Virus record (IMG/VR): IMGVR_UViG_3300028178_000004
Coordinates: 1 to 48,914 of that record
DNA from: a virus
Length of the DNA: 48,914 nt
Reading direction: 5' to 3' (one strand)
Of this stretch, positions 33,682-40,797 are shown piece by piece. The stretch's first letter is position 1. Each line of letters opens with the position of its first letter. The notes beneath the pieces are model-generated. The model was not told where the DNA came from. It did not search any database and worked only from the letters and a program-made list of their open reading frames with translations. Both the position numbers and the translations under genes were made by a program.

Positions 33682-34029
33682 TTATTTGTCTCCTAAATTC
33701 TTTTTTGGAAATATTATTTTATTAGATGTAACTAAATGTACATCATTTTGTTCTAATTTATTATCTTTTTTAATTCCTTTATTTCTCCATAATAGATAAG
33801 AATCTTCGAATAATTCATTATCATTCACATGGGGAGAAATTTTATCAACGCTAATTGCTTGATTTATAGATGAATACATGTATAAATAATTAATAAATAT
33901 CTGCTGCAATTGACTGAGGTCTCTACTGTTCTCAAACAACGTAACCCCATTCAATTCCTTGCATGCAAAGAAGAGATTTTGATATTTATTTTGTTTAGCT
34001 AAAATCCGTAGTGAAGAATATGTGTTCAT
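33682..34029 (-). CDS. hypothetical protein at tail-assembly-chaperone position
   Basis: The 115-residue charged helical protein starts at ATG 34029, one base after the TAA of the previous gene (TAA-T-ATG), and no Shine-Dalgarno is visible. It lies directly before the tape measure gene, where the second tail-assembly chaperone (gpT-like) is expected, often made by a frameshift from the first. Either a coupled re-start or a frameshift could express it. No sequence motif is diagnostic. Confidence 0.5.
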   Translation of the reverse strand: MNTYSSLRILAKQNKYQNLFFACKELNGVTLFENSRDLSQLQQIFINYLYMYSSINQAISVDKISPHVNDNELFEDSYLLWRNKGIKKDNKLEQNDVHLVTSNKIIFPKKNLGDK

Positions 34030-34030
34030 A

Positions 34031-34663
34031 TTAAATATATTGTAATAACATTGTGCGGGTTCCCGCTAGATTAATTAGTTGTTCGTCTTCTGTGTTTTGA
34101 AAATCTTCGAAACTTTTGAATACTCTTTCCCATTTCTCTTCATTTAAGGTTTCTAATGTTAAATATGTGATAAATTGTGCCTCATAATTTTCCATTTGGC
34201 ACTCTAATGATGTGCTTAAATAATTTATTTTTTGTATCATTACTAATTGTTTAGTTTGGAGCAATAATTGAATTTTTTCTTCATAATTTTTCAGTATCGA
34301 TACTGCTTCACTTTTTTCAATTGCTTCTCCTAGCGAAAGTTTTAAACTTAAAATTTCTGCATCTATTTGTCTAATTTTATCTGTTAATTCTGAAATATTT
34401 ATTCCTCTGTCAGCATAAATTTTTATCAAATCCTTTTCCATTAAAATATCAGTATTCTTAATTAATTGTCCGAATTTTGATAATTTTAGAAGATATAATT
34501 CCTCTTTTTCTTTTAATTTTAGCAGTCTTACTCTATATACCTTTTCTTTGTAATCAAATTCAATTTTATTATCGACTATCATAGATTCGACTTTAGATAA
34601 TTCCTTGTCTTCATTAAATTTGTCTAACATCTCTCTAGCAGCGTCCATACTTGATTTTTCCAT
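34031..34663 (-). CDS. hypothetical protein, probable tail-assembly chaperone
   Basis: The 210-residue protein is highly charged and helical (LLKLKEKEELYLLKLSKF, then LKNYEEKIQLLLQTK). It lies two genes after the tail tube and before the tape measure, as do the gpG-like chaperones of siphophages. ATG 34663 is preceded by AAGGAGTAATTA. The family call rests on position and helical character. Confidence 0.55.
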   Translation of the reverse strand: MEKSSMDAAREMLDKFNEDKELSKVESMIVDNKIEFDYKEKVYRVRLLKLKEKEELYLLKLSKFGQLIKNTDILMEKDLIKIYADRGINISELTDKIRQIDAEILSLKLSLGEAIEKSEAVSILKNYEEKIQLLLQTKQLVMIQKINYLSTSLECQMENYEAQFITYLTLETLNEEKWERVFKSFEDFQNTEDEQLINLAGTRTMLLQYI

Positions 34664-34668
34664 ATTAA

Positions 34669-34941
34669 TTACTCCTTCCTTACGTTAGTTAGTTGTATCG
34701 CTTCTTTTCCAACCGTCCTTACTGTATCACGAATTGTTCTTAATGATTCGTATATTAGATTCTTTAATTGTGCTTTAACATTTTCTAATTCTTCTTTGTT
34801 TAAAATAATTTCTTTACCTTCTTTAATTTTAATATCTATTGGAATTTCTATTCTTTTGAGGCATGTGCCTACTAATTTACGAGCCTCTTGGTCAATAATT
34901 TGATTAAGTGTCTCTTCTGTTAATTTTAAACGATTATCCAT
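34669..34941 (-). CDS. small hypothetical protein in tail region
   Basis: The 90-residue helical protein starts at ATG 34941 behind TTTAGGAGTATAAAA. It is basic/acidic mixed with a predicted helix at both ends (TEETLNQIIDQEARKLV and NVKAQLKNLIYESLR). It is the first gene after the terminator and palindrome that follow the tail-tube gene. No family is recognised. Confidence 0.55.
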   Translation of the reverse strand: MDNRLKLTEETLNQIIDQEARKLVGTCLKRIEIPIDIKIKEGKEIILNKEELENVKAQLKNLIYESLRTIRDTVRTVGKEAIQLTNVRKE

Positions 34942-34952
34942 TTTTATACTCC

Positions 34953-34987
34953 TAAAAGCAAAAAGGCAGAGAAATGGCTCCTCTGCC
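34953..34987 (-). terminator. intrinsic terminator between tail-tube and tail-chaperone genes
   Basis: GGCAGAG (34965-34971) pairs with CTCTGCC (34981-34987) around nine bases; on the leftward strand the stem is followed by TTTTTGCTTTT. It lies about 150 bases after the tail-tube stop. It may be a partial terminator that lowers expression of the later tail genes relative to the tube protein. Confidence 0.7.
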
Positions 34988-35007
34988 CTGCGTGTATAAT
35001 GTTATTA

Positions 35008-35027
35008 AATTTAGTTATAACTAAATT
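35008..35027. repeat. perfect 20-bp palindrome
   Basis: The half-site AATTTAGTTA is followed directly by its reverse complement TAACTAAATT. It lies in the 189-base gap between the tail-tube and next tail gene, just upstream of the terminator. It could be an operator or a binding site. As RNA it would form a weak hairpin without loop. Confidence 0.5.
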
Positions 35028-35055
35028 ACCGTACATTAATGATTGCTCCTTACTT

Positions 35056-35113
35056 TTGATACTATTTTGTGGGAGGAGCTCAGGAATAAAACCTGAGACT
35101 CCTCTTTTATCAA
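35056..35113 (-). promoter_or_regulatory. 3'-UTR hairpin element A after the tail-tube gene
   Basis: An inverted repeat starts 18 bases after the tail-tube stop. On the leftward strand it begins TTGATAAAAGAGGAG, with stems GAGGAG/CTCCTC and CTCAGG/CCTGAG (one bulged A), an A/T loop of seven bases, and outer TTGATA/TATCAA pairing. The same 13 bases TTGATAAAAGAGG start the element after the capsid gene. There is no U tract at the stem base on the leftward strand, so it may protect or process mRNA rather than terminate. Confidence 0.65.
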
Positions 35114-35130
35114 CCTTTCGGCTTTATCAA

Positions 35131-36333
35131 TTATGCAAAAACTAACTCAGTAACGTCGTCAGAAATCTTTAAGTTATCTGATTCCAATGAACATGTTCTG
35201 TTACCATAAGATTCCACGTCCTGTTTCGTACCTATTGCAGTCGGGGAAAGTCCAGTAATTAGATAACCAATCTTGAAGTTAGTGTGAGCTTTTTCACCAT
35301 AAATTAACACCTGCATCTGAATATTTTCCGCAAAATCAGCAGGATTAATTACTGGATAAGTGTTATCACTAGCCAAAATATCTTCAAGTGTAAAAGTTTC
35401 CGAAAATCTATCCAATGCTACAGTAACCGTTTTTTTATTAACTCCACGTTGTACGATAGCATTATTACCAATTTCTCTATAATCTGCTCTATCAAATGCA
35501 ACATCAATACCAACAGATTGCAAACGATAGATTCTTGTAGAAGTACCAACTTTCAATCTGATTTCAGCATATTCTGCTAATAACAAATCAGGGTCATCTT
35601 CATTATCAGTCCAAGTAGTTGTATAAGCAGTTGCAGAAACATAATAAACTTTAATTACGTCTCCATTTACTCCACCTGTAACTGTTAATGTGTTTGTACC
35701 GCTAACAAAAGTCCAATCAGTAGTCTCAGCCAATTCGCTTACGACTCCAGAACGAACTCTTAACACTCTGAAGATATAATCTCCAGATGCAATTTCTACA
35801 GCAGCAGGACTTAACACTATTGCAGTAGATGCTCCAACAGCAGTCGCTTTCTGATAGGCAAAATATTTTCCGTCAATCATCTTGTAATCTTCGCCAACTA
35901 AATCAAAACTTCTTTCAATTGTTGCAGCAGGGTCCCCTATATTAATGGAAAAACCATTAACTCTTAATCCAGGAAACCAAATAGAACCTCTGAAAGTAGC
36001 ATTGTCATCAGTTAAAAAGGCAGCGATGTCTGTCTGTGTCTCAACTAAATCATCTAAATCAACTGAATTGTCTAATCCACCTGATGCTGGATTTTCTTTA
36101 TTTGCTAACGCATAAAAGAAATCCATCGAGCCATATTCAAATTGTTTAGCAGAATATTTGAATGATGGCGTAGATTTTTTATATCCTAAACGACCAACTC
36201 TACCAATTTCGTATACCTTTTCTCTGTTCAGAGTTAAATCACCAGAAATATTTTGTAATCTGTCGATTTGTTCTGGCGTTCTATCATTATTCCACGCAAA
36301 CGCCCGTGGTTTACACATTTTAGCGTGCAGCAT
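35131..36333 (-). CDS. major tail tube protein
   Basis: The 400-residue beta-rich protein stands between the tail-completion genes and the chaperone/tape measure genes. Its N- and C-terminal parts look like a tail-tube fold (TPSFKYSAKQFEYGSMDF, later VTVALDRFSETFTLED, ending in DDVTELVFA). Residues 185-245 appear to be an inserted beta domain (TDWTFVSGTNTLTVTG, then DVIKVYYVSATAY) like one in the head-tail adaptor. The gene is followed by hairpin element A, as the capsid gene is by element B, which suggests high expression. Confidence 0.7.
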   Translation of the reverse strand: MLHAKMCKPRAFAWNNDRTPEQIDRLQNISGDLTLNREKVYEIGRVGRLGYKKSTPSFKYSAKQFEYGSMDFFYALANKENPASGGLDNSVDLDDLVETQTDIAAFLTDDNATFRGSIWFPGLRVNGFSINIGDPAATIERSFDLVGEDYKMIDGKYFAYQKATAVGASTAIVLSPAAVEIASGDYIFRVLRVRSGVVSELAETTDWTFVSGTNTLTVTGGVNGDVIKVYYVSATAYTTTWTDNEDDPDLLLAEYAEIRLKVGTSTRIYRLQSVGIDVAFDRADYREIGNNAIVQRGVNKKTVTVALDRFSETFTLEDILASDNTYPVINPADFAENIQMQVLIYGEKAHTNFKIGYLITGLSPTAIGTKQDVESYGNRTCSLESDNLKISDDVTELVFA

Positions 36334-36360
36334 CTTTGTATCCTCCTTGTTTTAAATAGG

Positions 36361-37002
36361 TTATGACTTTTTTAACTCTTCAATAGTTTCAGTCTTTGGT
36401 AATTTCTCTTCTTCGTTAAGAAGAAACCAACTGATATAGTCATGAACCCTGTTAATCCTTACTAAATATTTATAAGATTCTTGGTGCAATTTATTGTGTA
36501 TCTTTCTATCTTTTAAATACATCAGATTGCTAAAGATATCATTTTCTCGATTGCAATCAGAATGATGCACCACCTTACTGTCGATATTATCTTTTACATC
36601 GACTATTTTGTATTTCTTGAAAAATTCTTTTAAATAATTATTAACTTCACCTATAAGAACTAAATAATTATAACATTTCCAATGTAAACTTCTATGTCTT
36701 CCCTGCGTTAACTTTAAAAAATTTGTTTCCTCATTATTCTTTTTGTTTCCATCAATATGATGCTTAATTATGATATCTTTGTTACTCTTACCAGACCAAT
36801 ATCCTTTAAACCCAGTTAATCCTTTATTCCATGTGGTTTTGCCTAGTTTCGCAAACGACATCTTTTCTTTGGTTTCTTTATTAAAACAGCATTTCCTACA
36901 CAATCCTCGCTTATATAATGCAGAAACTATACCTATAGGATTTTTGCATACTTTGCAATAATATTGTTTTAATGTTATTCCACCTTTATATAAATAATTC
37001 AT
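36361..37002 (-). CDS. HNH-like endonuclease with two HH-type nuclease units
   Basis: The 213-residue protein begins with zinc pairs (CKVC ... CRKCC), then a NUMOD3-like segment (TTWNKGLTGFKGYWSG). Two similar HNH-like units follow: IIKHHIDGNKKNN with LTQGRHRSLHWKCYNYLV, and VVHHSDCNRENDI with LKDRKIHNKLHQESYKYLV. Internal duplication of the nuclease region is unusual. The ATG follows AAAGGTAAT. It lies directly upstream of the tail-tube gene. Confidence 0.8.
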   Translation of the reverse strand: MNYLYKGGITLKQYYCKVCKNPIGIVSALYKRGLCRKCCFNKETKEKMSFAKLGKTTWNKGLTGFKGYWSGKSNKDIIIKHHIDGNKKNNEETNFLKLTQGRHRSLHWKCYNYLVLIGEVNNYLKEFFKKYKIVDVKDNIDSKVVHHSDCNRENDIFSNLMYLKDRKIHNKLHQESYKYLVRINRVHDYISWFLLNEEEKLPKTETIEELKKS

Positions 37003-37021
37003 ATTACCTTTCTTTTAAAAT

Positions 37022-37243
37022 TTACGCTCCGTGATTAGCTGCACATTTTCCTTCTATTTTTGAAATTCTTTCAGCATTAACGTCAAGTTTTTTATCAATT
37101 TCACCCAAACTTCCTTCAATTCTTTTTAATGCTTCTTCTTGGTGTTTGAGGTCATTAAATTTAACTATGCAAAATACTGCAACGTTCGCACCGGCTAAAA
37201 ATAGACCACCAAAACTAGCTAACATCGTAAAGAGTTCATTCAT
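37022..37243 (-). CDS. small membrane protein with coiled coil (XhlA/holin-like)
   Basis: The 73-residue protein has one N-terminal membrane helix (residues 8-28, ASFGGLFLAGANVAVFCIV) and a C-terminal coiled coil (EEALKRIEGSLGEIDKKLD). This layout resembles haemolysin XhlA or holin-associated phage proteins, though the order of parts (helix first) is reversed from XhlA. No lysin is in the window. It starts at ATG 37243 after AAGGAGAATTTAAA. Confidence 0.6.
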   Translation of the reverse strand: MNELFTMLASFGGLFLAGANVAVFCIVKFNDLKHQEEALKRIEGSLGEIDKKLDVNAERISKIEGKCAANHGA

Positions 37244-37255
37244 TTTAAATTCTCC

Positions 37256-37723
37256 TTAATTGGCTACGATACATTCAAATACAAATACTTGTCTATACTT
37301 ATCTTCTGCTTCCAAATTTTCGGTATTCTGTAGTTCTTTTCTATTTTCATTCCACCTAGTTATTACTATTCTTCCAGACAATGTCTTAACAGAAACAACA
37401 CCACTTGCAATTGTATAATCGTAATAATTTACATCATCTTCTAATTCATCAAAAAGCCAATCGGATAAATCAAGTCTTTGTCCATCATTCTTCGCAACTA
37501 TGCGAATTTTAACTGTAAAATATTTTAAATTTGTTTTTGAACCAATCTCTAATTTCTGGGGACGAATTTCTAATGCCTCTACACCTATAAATGGGGCTTT
37601 ACCTTTGTAGTCTTGAGGAAAACCTTTTAATACATATATACCGGTCCAACCATCTGTTGCTAGGTTTGCTGTAATCATGTCGATTAATGATGCCTCAATA
37701 TTTCTAGATATACGGTAAGCCAT
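37256..37723 (-). CDS. tail completion (terminator-like) protein
   Basis: The 155-residue protein lies between the gp10-like neck gene and the tail genes, where tail terminators are found. It has an alternating beta and helix pattern (LKYFTVKIRIVAKNDGQRL, then SDWLFDELEDDV), close to the tail-terminator fold. ATG 37723 has GGAGATAAC upstream. The role is inferred from synteny. Confidence 0.6.
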   Translation of the reverse strand: MAYRISRNIEASLIDMITANLATDGWTGIYVLKGFPQDYKGKAPFIGVEALEIRPQKLEIGSKTNLKYFTVKIRIVAKNDGQRLDLSDWLFDELEDDVNYYDYTIASGVVSVKTLSGRIVITRWNENRKELQNTENLEAEDKYRQVFVFECIVAN

Positions 37724-37731
37724 GTTATCTC

Positions 37732-38256
37732 CTATTTACTTGCGTTTGATGCTCCACTTACAAATTTTGCCCCTAATTTTTCCATTTCAACTCGAAGTTC
37801 TTTATCAAGATTTCTTATTGACCTTCCTACATAATCTATTCCGGTAATAGTGTGTAAACTTCCAGCTTTAAATGTTACGAATCCGACTCCTGGGTCTCCA
37901 AAATAATCAGTAGGTACAACGTGTGTTTCTACGGTTTTGTATGTTCCTCCATCATTAATTAATTCCCAATGAGGTGCCAGTAAATTTAACCTAGTAATAT
38001 TTCCAATGCCCATCTCGACACCTGCAGTCGTATTTATTGGTTCTACCGCTATATTGTTTACTAATGCATCATCCGGTCTTTTAGGATTATGTCTTTCATT
38101 ATTTATAATATTTTTCATGTCATCAGCGGTTTTGTAAGCTAAATCGTATACCGCTGCTTGTGCTTCAAAAAATAATTTATCATCATCAATGTACCGAATC
38201 AGATTACGTAACTGTTGGTGTCCTTTTCTAAAGTCAATTTCAATTTTAAACCCCAT
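37732..38256 (-). CDS. HK97 gp10-like neck or tail-completion protein
   Basis: The 174-residue protein has a helical start (RKGHQQLRNLIRYIDDD), a basic stretch with NNERHNPKRP, and WELINDGGTYKTVETHVVPTD, which resembles the HK97 gp10 family. It overlaps the preceding gene by 11 bases. Its place in the capsid-to-tail gene series fits a connector. Confidence 0.65.
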   Translation of the reverse strand: MGFKIEIDFRKGHQQLRNLIRYIDDDKLFFEAQAAVYDLAYKTADDMKNIINNERHNPKRPDDALVNNIAVEPINTTAGVEMGIGNITRLNLLAPHWELINDGGTYKTVETHVVPTDYFGDPGVGFVTFKAGSLHTITGIDYVGRSIRNLDKELRVEMEKLGAKFVSGASNASK

Positions 38257-38626
38257 TTTTTAATCCGAGTATTGCTACTAAATGGTCATCTCTATTTAAA
38301 ATCATAAAATTTTTAGAATCATCTTTCCAGCAAGAATAAAGATTATCGCCAATCTTAATTTTATCTGCTACTTTTAATAATCCGGCATATTTTGTATCGC
38401 ACAGAATTTGAACACTACCACCTGGAACCTGTCCAGTATATTTCCATCTAAGAGAACTAAAAGAAATTTCTGTTACATACGCTTTTATGGTTAGCGGATT
38501 TAAAAATCCTTTAGTCGTAGTTTTTTCATAGGGGTCATTAACTACTTCAGTAGCTGGATAAATAAGTATTTTAGTTAATTTTCCCTCATCTTCTAAAATT
38601 TTTAATACATTAACTCTTTTATCCAT
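38246..38626 (-). CDS. head closure-type connector protein
   Basis: The 126-residue beta-rich protein (GFLNPLTIKAYVTEISFSSL, then KIGDNLYSCWKDD) follows the adaptor gene and overlaps the gp10-like gene. This is the position of the head closure (gp16/FII-like) protein of siphophages. The fold cannot be confirmed by sequence alone. Confidence 0.58.
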   Translation of the reverse strand: MDKRVNVLKILEDEGKLTKILIYPATEVVNDPYEKTTTKGFLNPLTIKAYVTEISFSSLRWKYTGQVPGGSVQILCDTKYAGLLKVADKIKIGDNLYSCWKDDSKNFMILNRDDHLVAILGLKNGV

Positions 38627-38627
38627 T

Positions 38628-39224
38628 TTAATAATCCTCGTCTATGTCTTCTGGTGTAATTTCTTCATCCATCTCAGCGTAGTCCAATATACCATATGTT
38701 TTTGCAAACTGTCTAACTGCCTGACGAATTTTTTCTGAATTACTCTGCTTATCATTAAAATTAATTGTTATTTCAGGTGTTTTATAAGATGAAATAGAAC
38801 CTTTAATTCTTACTGAAGCAATAAATGCTATTAAATATTCCTCATCTTCTGTTGGTGTAGGATAAATCGTATTATCGCTTTTTGAAACAAAAGTTTTATA
38901 TTTTTCTATAGCTAAATCACCTAATGCTGCACGTATGTACCCACGTAGTTCTGCATCACTATATTTAGCATATGCGTTATACACAAATTCAAGCACATCT
39001 CCTGCGGTTAAAGTACCAGTTACGGTTACTTTTCCAGTAGTAGATGCATATGTGTAATTAGCTGCAGCCCATAGTGTTCCATTTTTATAGCATACTAAAG
39101 ATGTAGAATCAATATTAGATTCTGAGAGCGTAAATACTTTAGAAGTAATATACTCATACGAATCCGTGGTATATTTATAATTGTCTTCTATTGCATCCCT
39201 TAATTTGATAATAATATTTGTCAT
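38628..39224 (-). CDS. head-tail adaptor protein
   Basis: The 198-residue protein has helical ends (YSDAELRGYIRAALGDLAIEK near 95-115, and a C-terminal helix with RQAVRQFAK) and an inserted beta domain at residues 30-85 (LVCYKNGTLWAAANY, then TAGDVLEFVYNAYAK). This mixed arrangement is seen in adaptor (gp6-like) proteins of tailed phages. It comes first in the connector series behind the GNAT-like gene. Confidence 0.65.
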   Translation of the reverse strand: MTNIIIKLRDAIEDNYKYTTDSYEYITSKVFTLSESNIDSTSLVCYKNGTLWAAANYTYASTTGKVTVTGTLTAGDVLEFVYNAYAKYSDAELRGYIRAALGDLAIEKYKTFVSKSDNTIYPTPTEDEEYLIAFIASVRIKGSISSYKTPEITINFNDKQSNSEKIRQAVRQFAKTYGILDYAEMDEEITPEDIDEDY

Positions 39225-39236
39225 CGTGCGTCTCCT

Positions 39237-39719
39237 TTAATAAAGTCTGGTTGATTCGTCTTCCATCAATAAATCCTTCGGAAGCATTTTATGTAAAATT
39301 TTAATTCCTTTTCTAAACAATAAAACTTCTTGCCCACGGTCTCCCGTTTCCACAAAACCGAAATAGCGAATGTATTTTGCTAATGAATTTTCCTTTTTTA
39401 ATTTCACATAAAGGTCTTGTTCGGAAAAATTCATCATAATATATTTTATAATCGATGATTCCGCATGTCTATTTTCAGATAAAATTTTTATATATGTGCG
39501 GAATCCGTGCTCACGAAAAATTATAAATAATCCTTTAATGCCTTTATCATAAACTGAATAAATTTCTTGATGGTCTAATAATTTATTAATTAATTTAAAA
39601 TCAGTTAAAAAATATCTTTGATTATTTTTCGTAATATAAAAATCTTCGAAACGGTCTTTCGTTTTCGAAACAAATTCGAACACGTCCATTGTGTTTCTTT
39701 TAGTTAATCTTTCAATCAC
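39237..39719 (-). CDS. GNAT-fold-like protein near capsid gene
   Basis: The 160-residue protein has the strand-helix order of a small acetyltransferase: IKGLFIIFREHG (central strands), a helix after SENRHAESSIIKYI, LYVKLKKENSLAKYIRYFGFVETGDRG (the loop typical of the C-terminal GNAT part), and a last strand EVLLFRK. The acetyl-CoA loop (Q/R-x-x-G-x-A) is not clear, so it may be a non-catalytic version. Such genes are sometimes found beside phage capsid genes. The role is unknown. Confidence 0.55.
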   Translation of the reverse strand: MIERLTKRNTMDVFEFVSKTKDRFEDFYITKNNQRYFLTDFKLINKLLDHQEIYSVYDKGIKGLFIIFREHGFRTYIKILSENRHAESSIIKYIMMNFSEQDLYVKLKKENSLAKYIRYFGFVETGDRGQEVLLFRKGIKILHKMLPKDLLMEDESTRLY

Positions 39720-39735
39720 TTTTTAGTCCTTTCTA

Positions 39736-39781
39736 TTGATAAAATTTATGGGAGGGGACGTTGCGTCCCCTCTTTTATCAA
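39736..39781 (-). promoter_or_regulatory. 3'-UTR hairpin element B after the major capsid gene
   Basis: The element starts 14 bases after the capsid stop. On the leftward strand it begins TTGATAAAAGAGGGGACG, loops at CAA and closes with CGTCCCCTC, a perfect nine-base stem. The outer arms TTGATAAAA/TTTTATCAA pair too, with an internal loop. It matches element A (35056-35113) in layout and in the starting 13 bases, while the inner stem bases differ but remain paired. Confidence 0.72.
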
Positions 39782-39795
39782 TTACTTAATTAGTA

Positions 39796-40731
39796 TTAAG
39801 CAATCAAGTCGTCGCTCCAGCTAATTGCTCTGAAGTTAAGATTTACTTCGATAATTCCTTCGTAGCCAAAAACGCCATAGCCAATAGTATTTTTACCATT
39901 AGCATTAATAACTGTAGGTGTTTTTACTACCTGAATTAAACGAACAGCACCTTCTGCTGCACCGCTATTCTCAGCTACTTCTTTTTCAAACTTTGCCCGA
40001 ACTACTGATATAGGTTTACCAGCAGTAAGAGAAGAATCTCTTCCCACTAAGATAGCCTTACCAGCAGCTAAAGTAGGAGTAGAAGCACCAGCTAAACCAG
40101 AATTACCTATAATTTTAACTATTTTCTTAATACCTAATTTTGCAATTTCTTCAAGAATATTCATCTTATAATTGAAGGTTGCAACATTGTCTTTGTCATA
40201 CTTCTCAATCTCGTCCATAACATCAGAAGCGACTAAGAGAATATAATCCGTAGCATAATCAGATACTTTCTGTTTCATCTTTATGATTACATCCAGTAAA
40301 TCCTCACCTGTAACTTTATTTACTTCCTGAGAAGCCACAAAACAAAGATTTAAAGCTCTACGAACTTCTTCATTATCCATTGACCTGATAATGCCATTTT
40401 TTCTTGCAGCTAAGGCACTACTGTCTTTGGAATTTAACAACTCATGAATCAAAACATAATCTAATTTAGACTGTAAATCTTCAAAGGTAAGAGCAGAAAC
40501 ACCCCTTAAAGGAACTTTTACAGGTGCTAAATCGCCATCAGCATTAGCAGCATAAATTACATCTACTCCTCTATCTTGAGCAGGTGAGGCAAAATAATGA
40601 ATTGTCTCTCCCATTGGAGCTTCAACATAATTTACAATTTCTTGCAACTCGAGCGGACATCTTAGGTTAGGGTCTATAGGCTCATTTAAAAGCGTATAGG
40701 CTAACTCTATTGGGTCTTGTCTTTCAGCCAT
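39796..40731 (-). CDS. major capsid protein (HK97-fold type)
   Basis: The 311-residue protein follows the protease/scaffold gene directly and precedes the connector genes. It has an N-terminal helical arm, a spine-like helix (SALAARKNGIIRSMDNEEVRRALNLC), an A-domain-like part with DYILLVASDVMDEIEKY and VKIIGNSG, and ends with GYEGIIEVNLNFRAISWSDD. This pattern is common in small HK97-fold capsids. ATG 40731 follows AAGGAGAGTTAAA with hairpins upstream. The high-expression signs support major-capsid status. Confidence 0.82.
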   Translation of the reverse strand: MAERQDPIELAYTLLNEPIDPNLRCPLELQEIVNYVEAPMGETIHYFASPAQDRGVDVIYAANADGDLAPVKVPLRGVSALTFEDLQSKLDYVLIHELLNSKDSSALAARKNGIIRSMDNEEVRRALNLCFVASQEVNKVTGEDLLDVIIKMKQKVSDYATDYILLVASDVMDEIEKYDKDNVATFNYKMNILEEIAKLGIKKIVKIIGNSGLAGASTPTLAAGKAILVGRDSSLTAGKPISVVRAKFEKEVAENSGAAEGAVRLIQVVKTPTVINANGKNTIGYGVFGYEGIIEVNLNFRAISWSDDLIA

Positions 40732-40745
40732 TTTAACTCTCCTTT

Positions 40746-40766
40746 GGTGTGTATCACACCGTTGTG
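40746..40766 (-). promoter_or_regulatory. alternative hairpins in the capsid mRNA leader
   Basis: In the 66-base gap before the capsid start, GGTGTG (40746-40751) can pair with CACACC (40755-40760). CACA (40755-40758) can also pair with TGTG (40763-40766), so the two hairpins exclude each other. They lie directly upstream of the ribosome binding site AAGGAGAG. They may tune capsid translation, or may be a chance repeat. Confidence 0.35.
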
Positions 40767-40797
40767 TTACGTTTTAAGCTAGGCTTATGCCTTTTGC

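Noticed and set aside
34944-35036. A 30-codon leftward frame with an AAGGAG site before it
   Set aside because: It runs across the palindrome and through the terminator stem, and its product has no recognisable character; a leader peptide remains possible but unsupported.
35131-36333. Contractile sheath protein as identity of this gene
   Set aside because: Only one such large tail gene is present, no separate tube gene follows, and no baseplate wedge set is seen, so a non-contractile tail tube is the better call.
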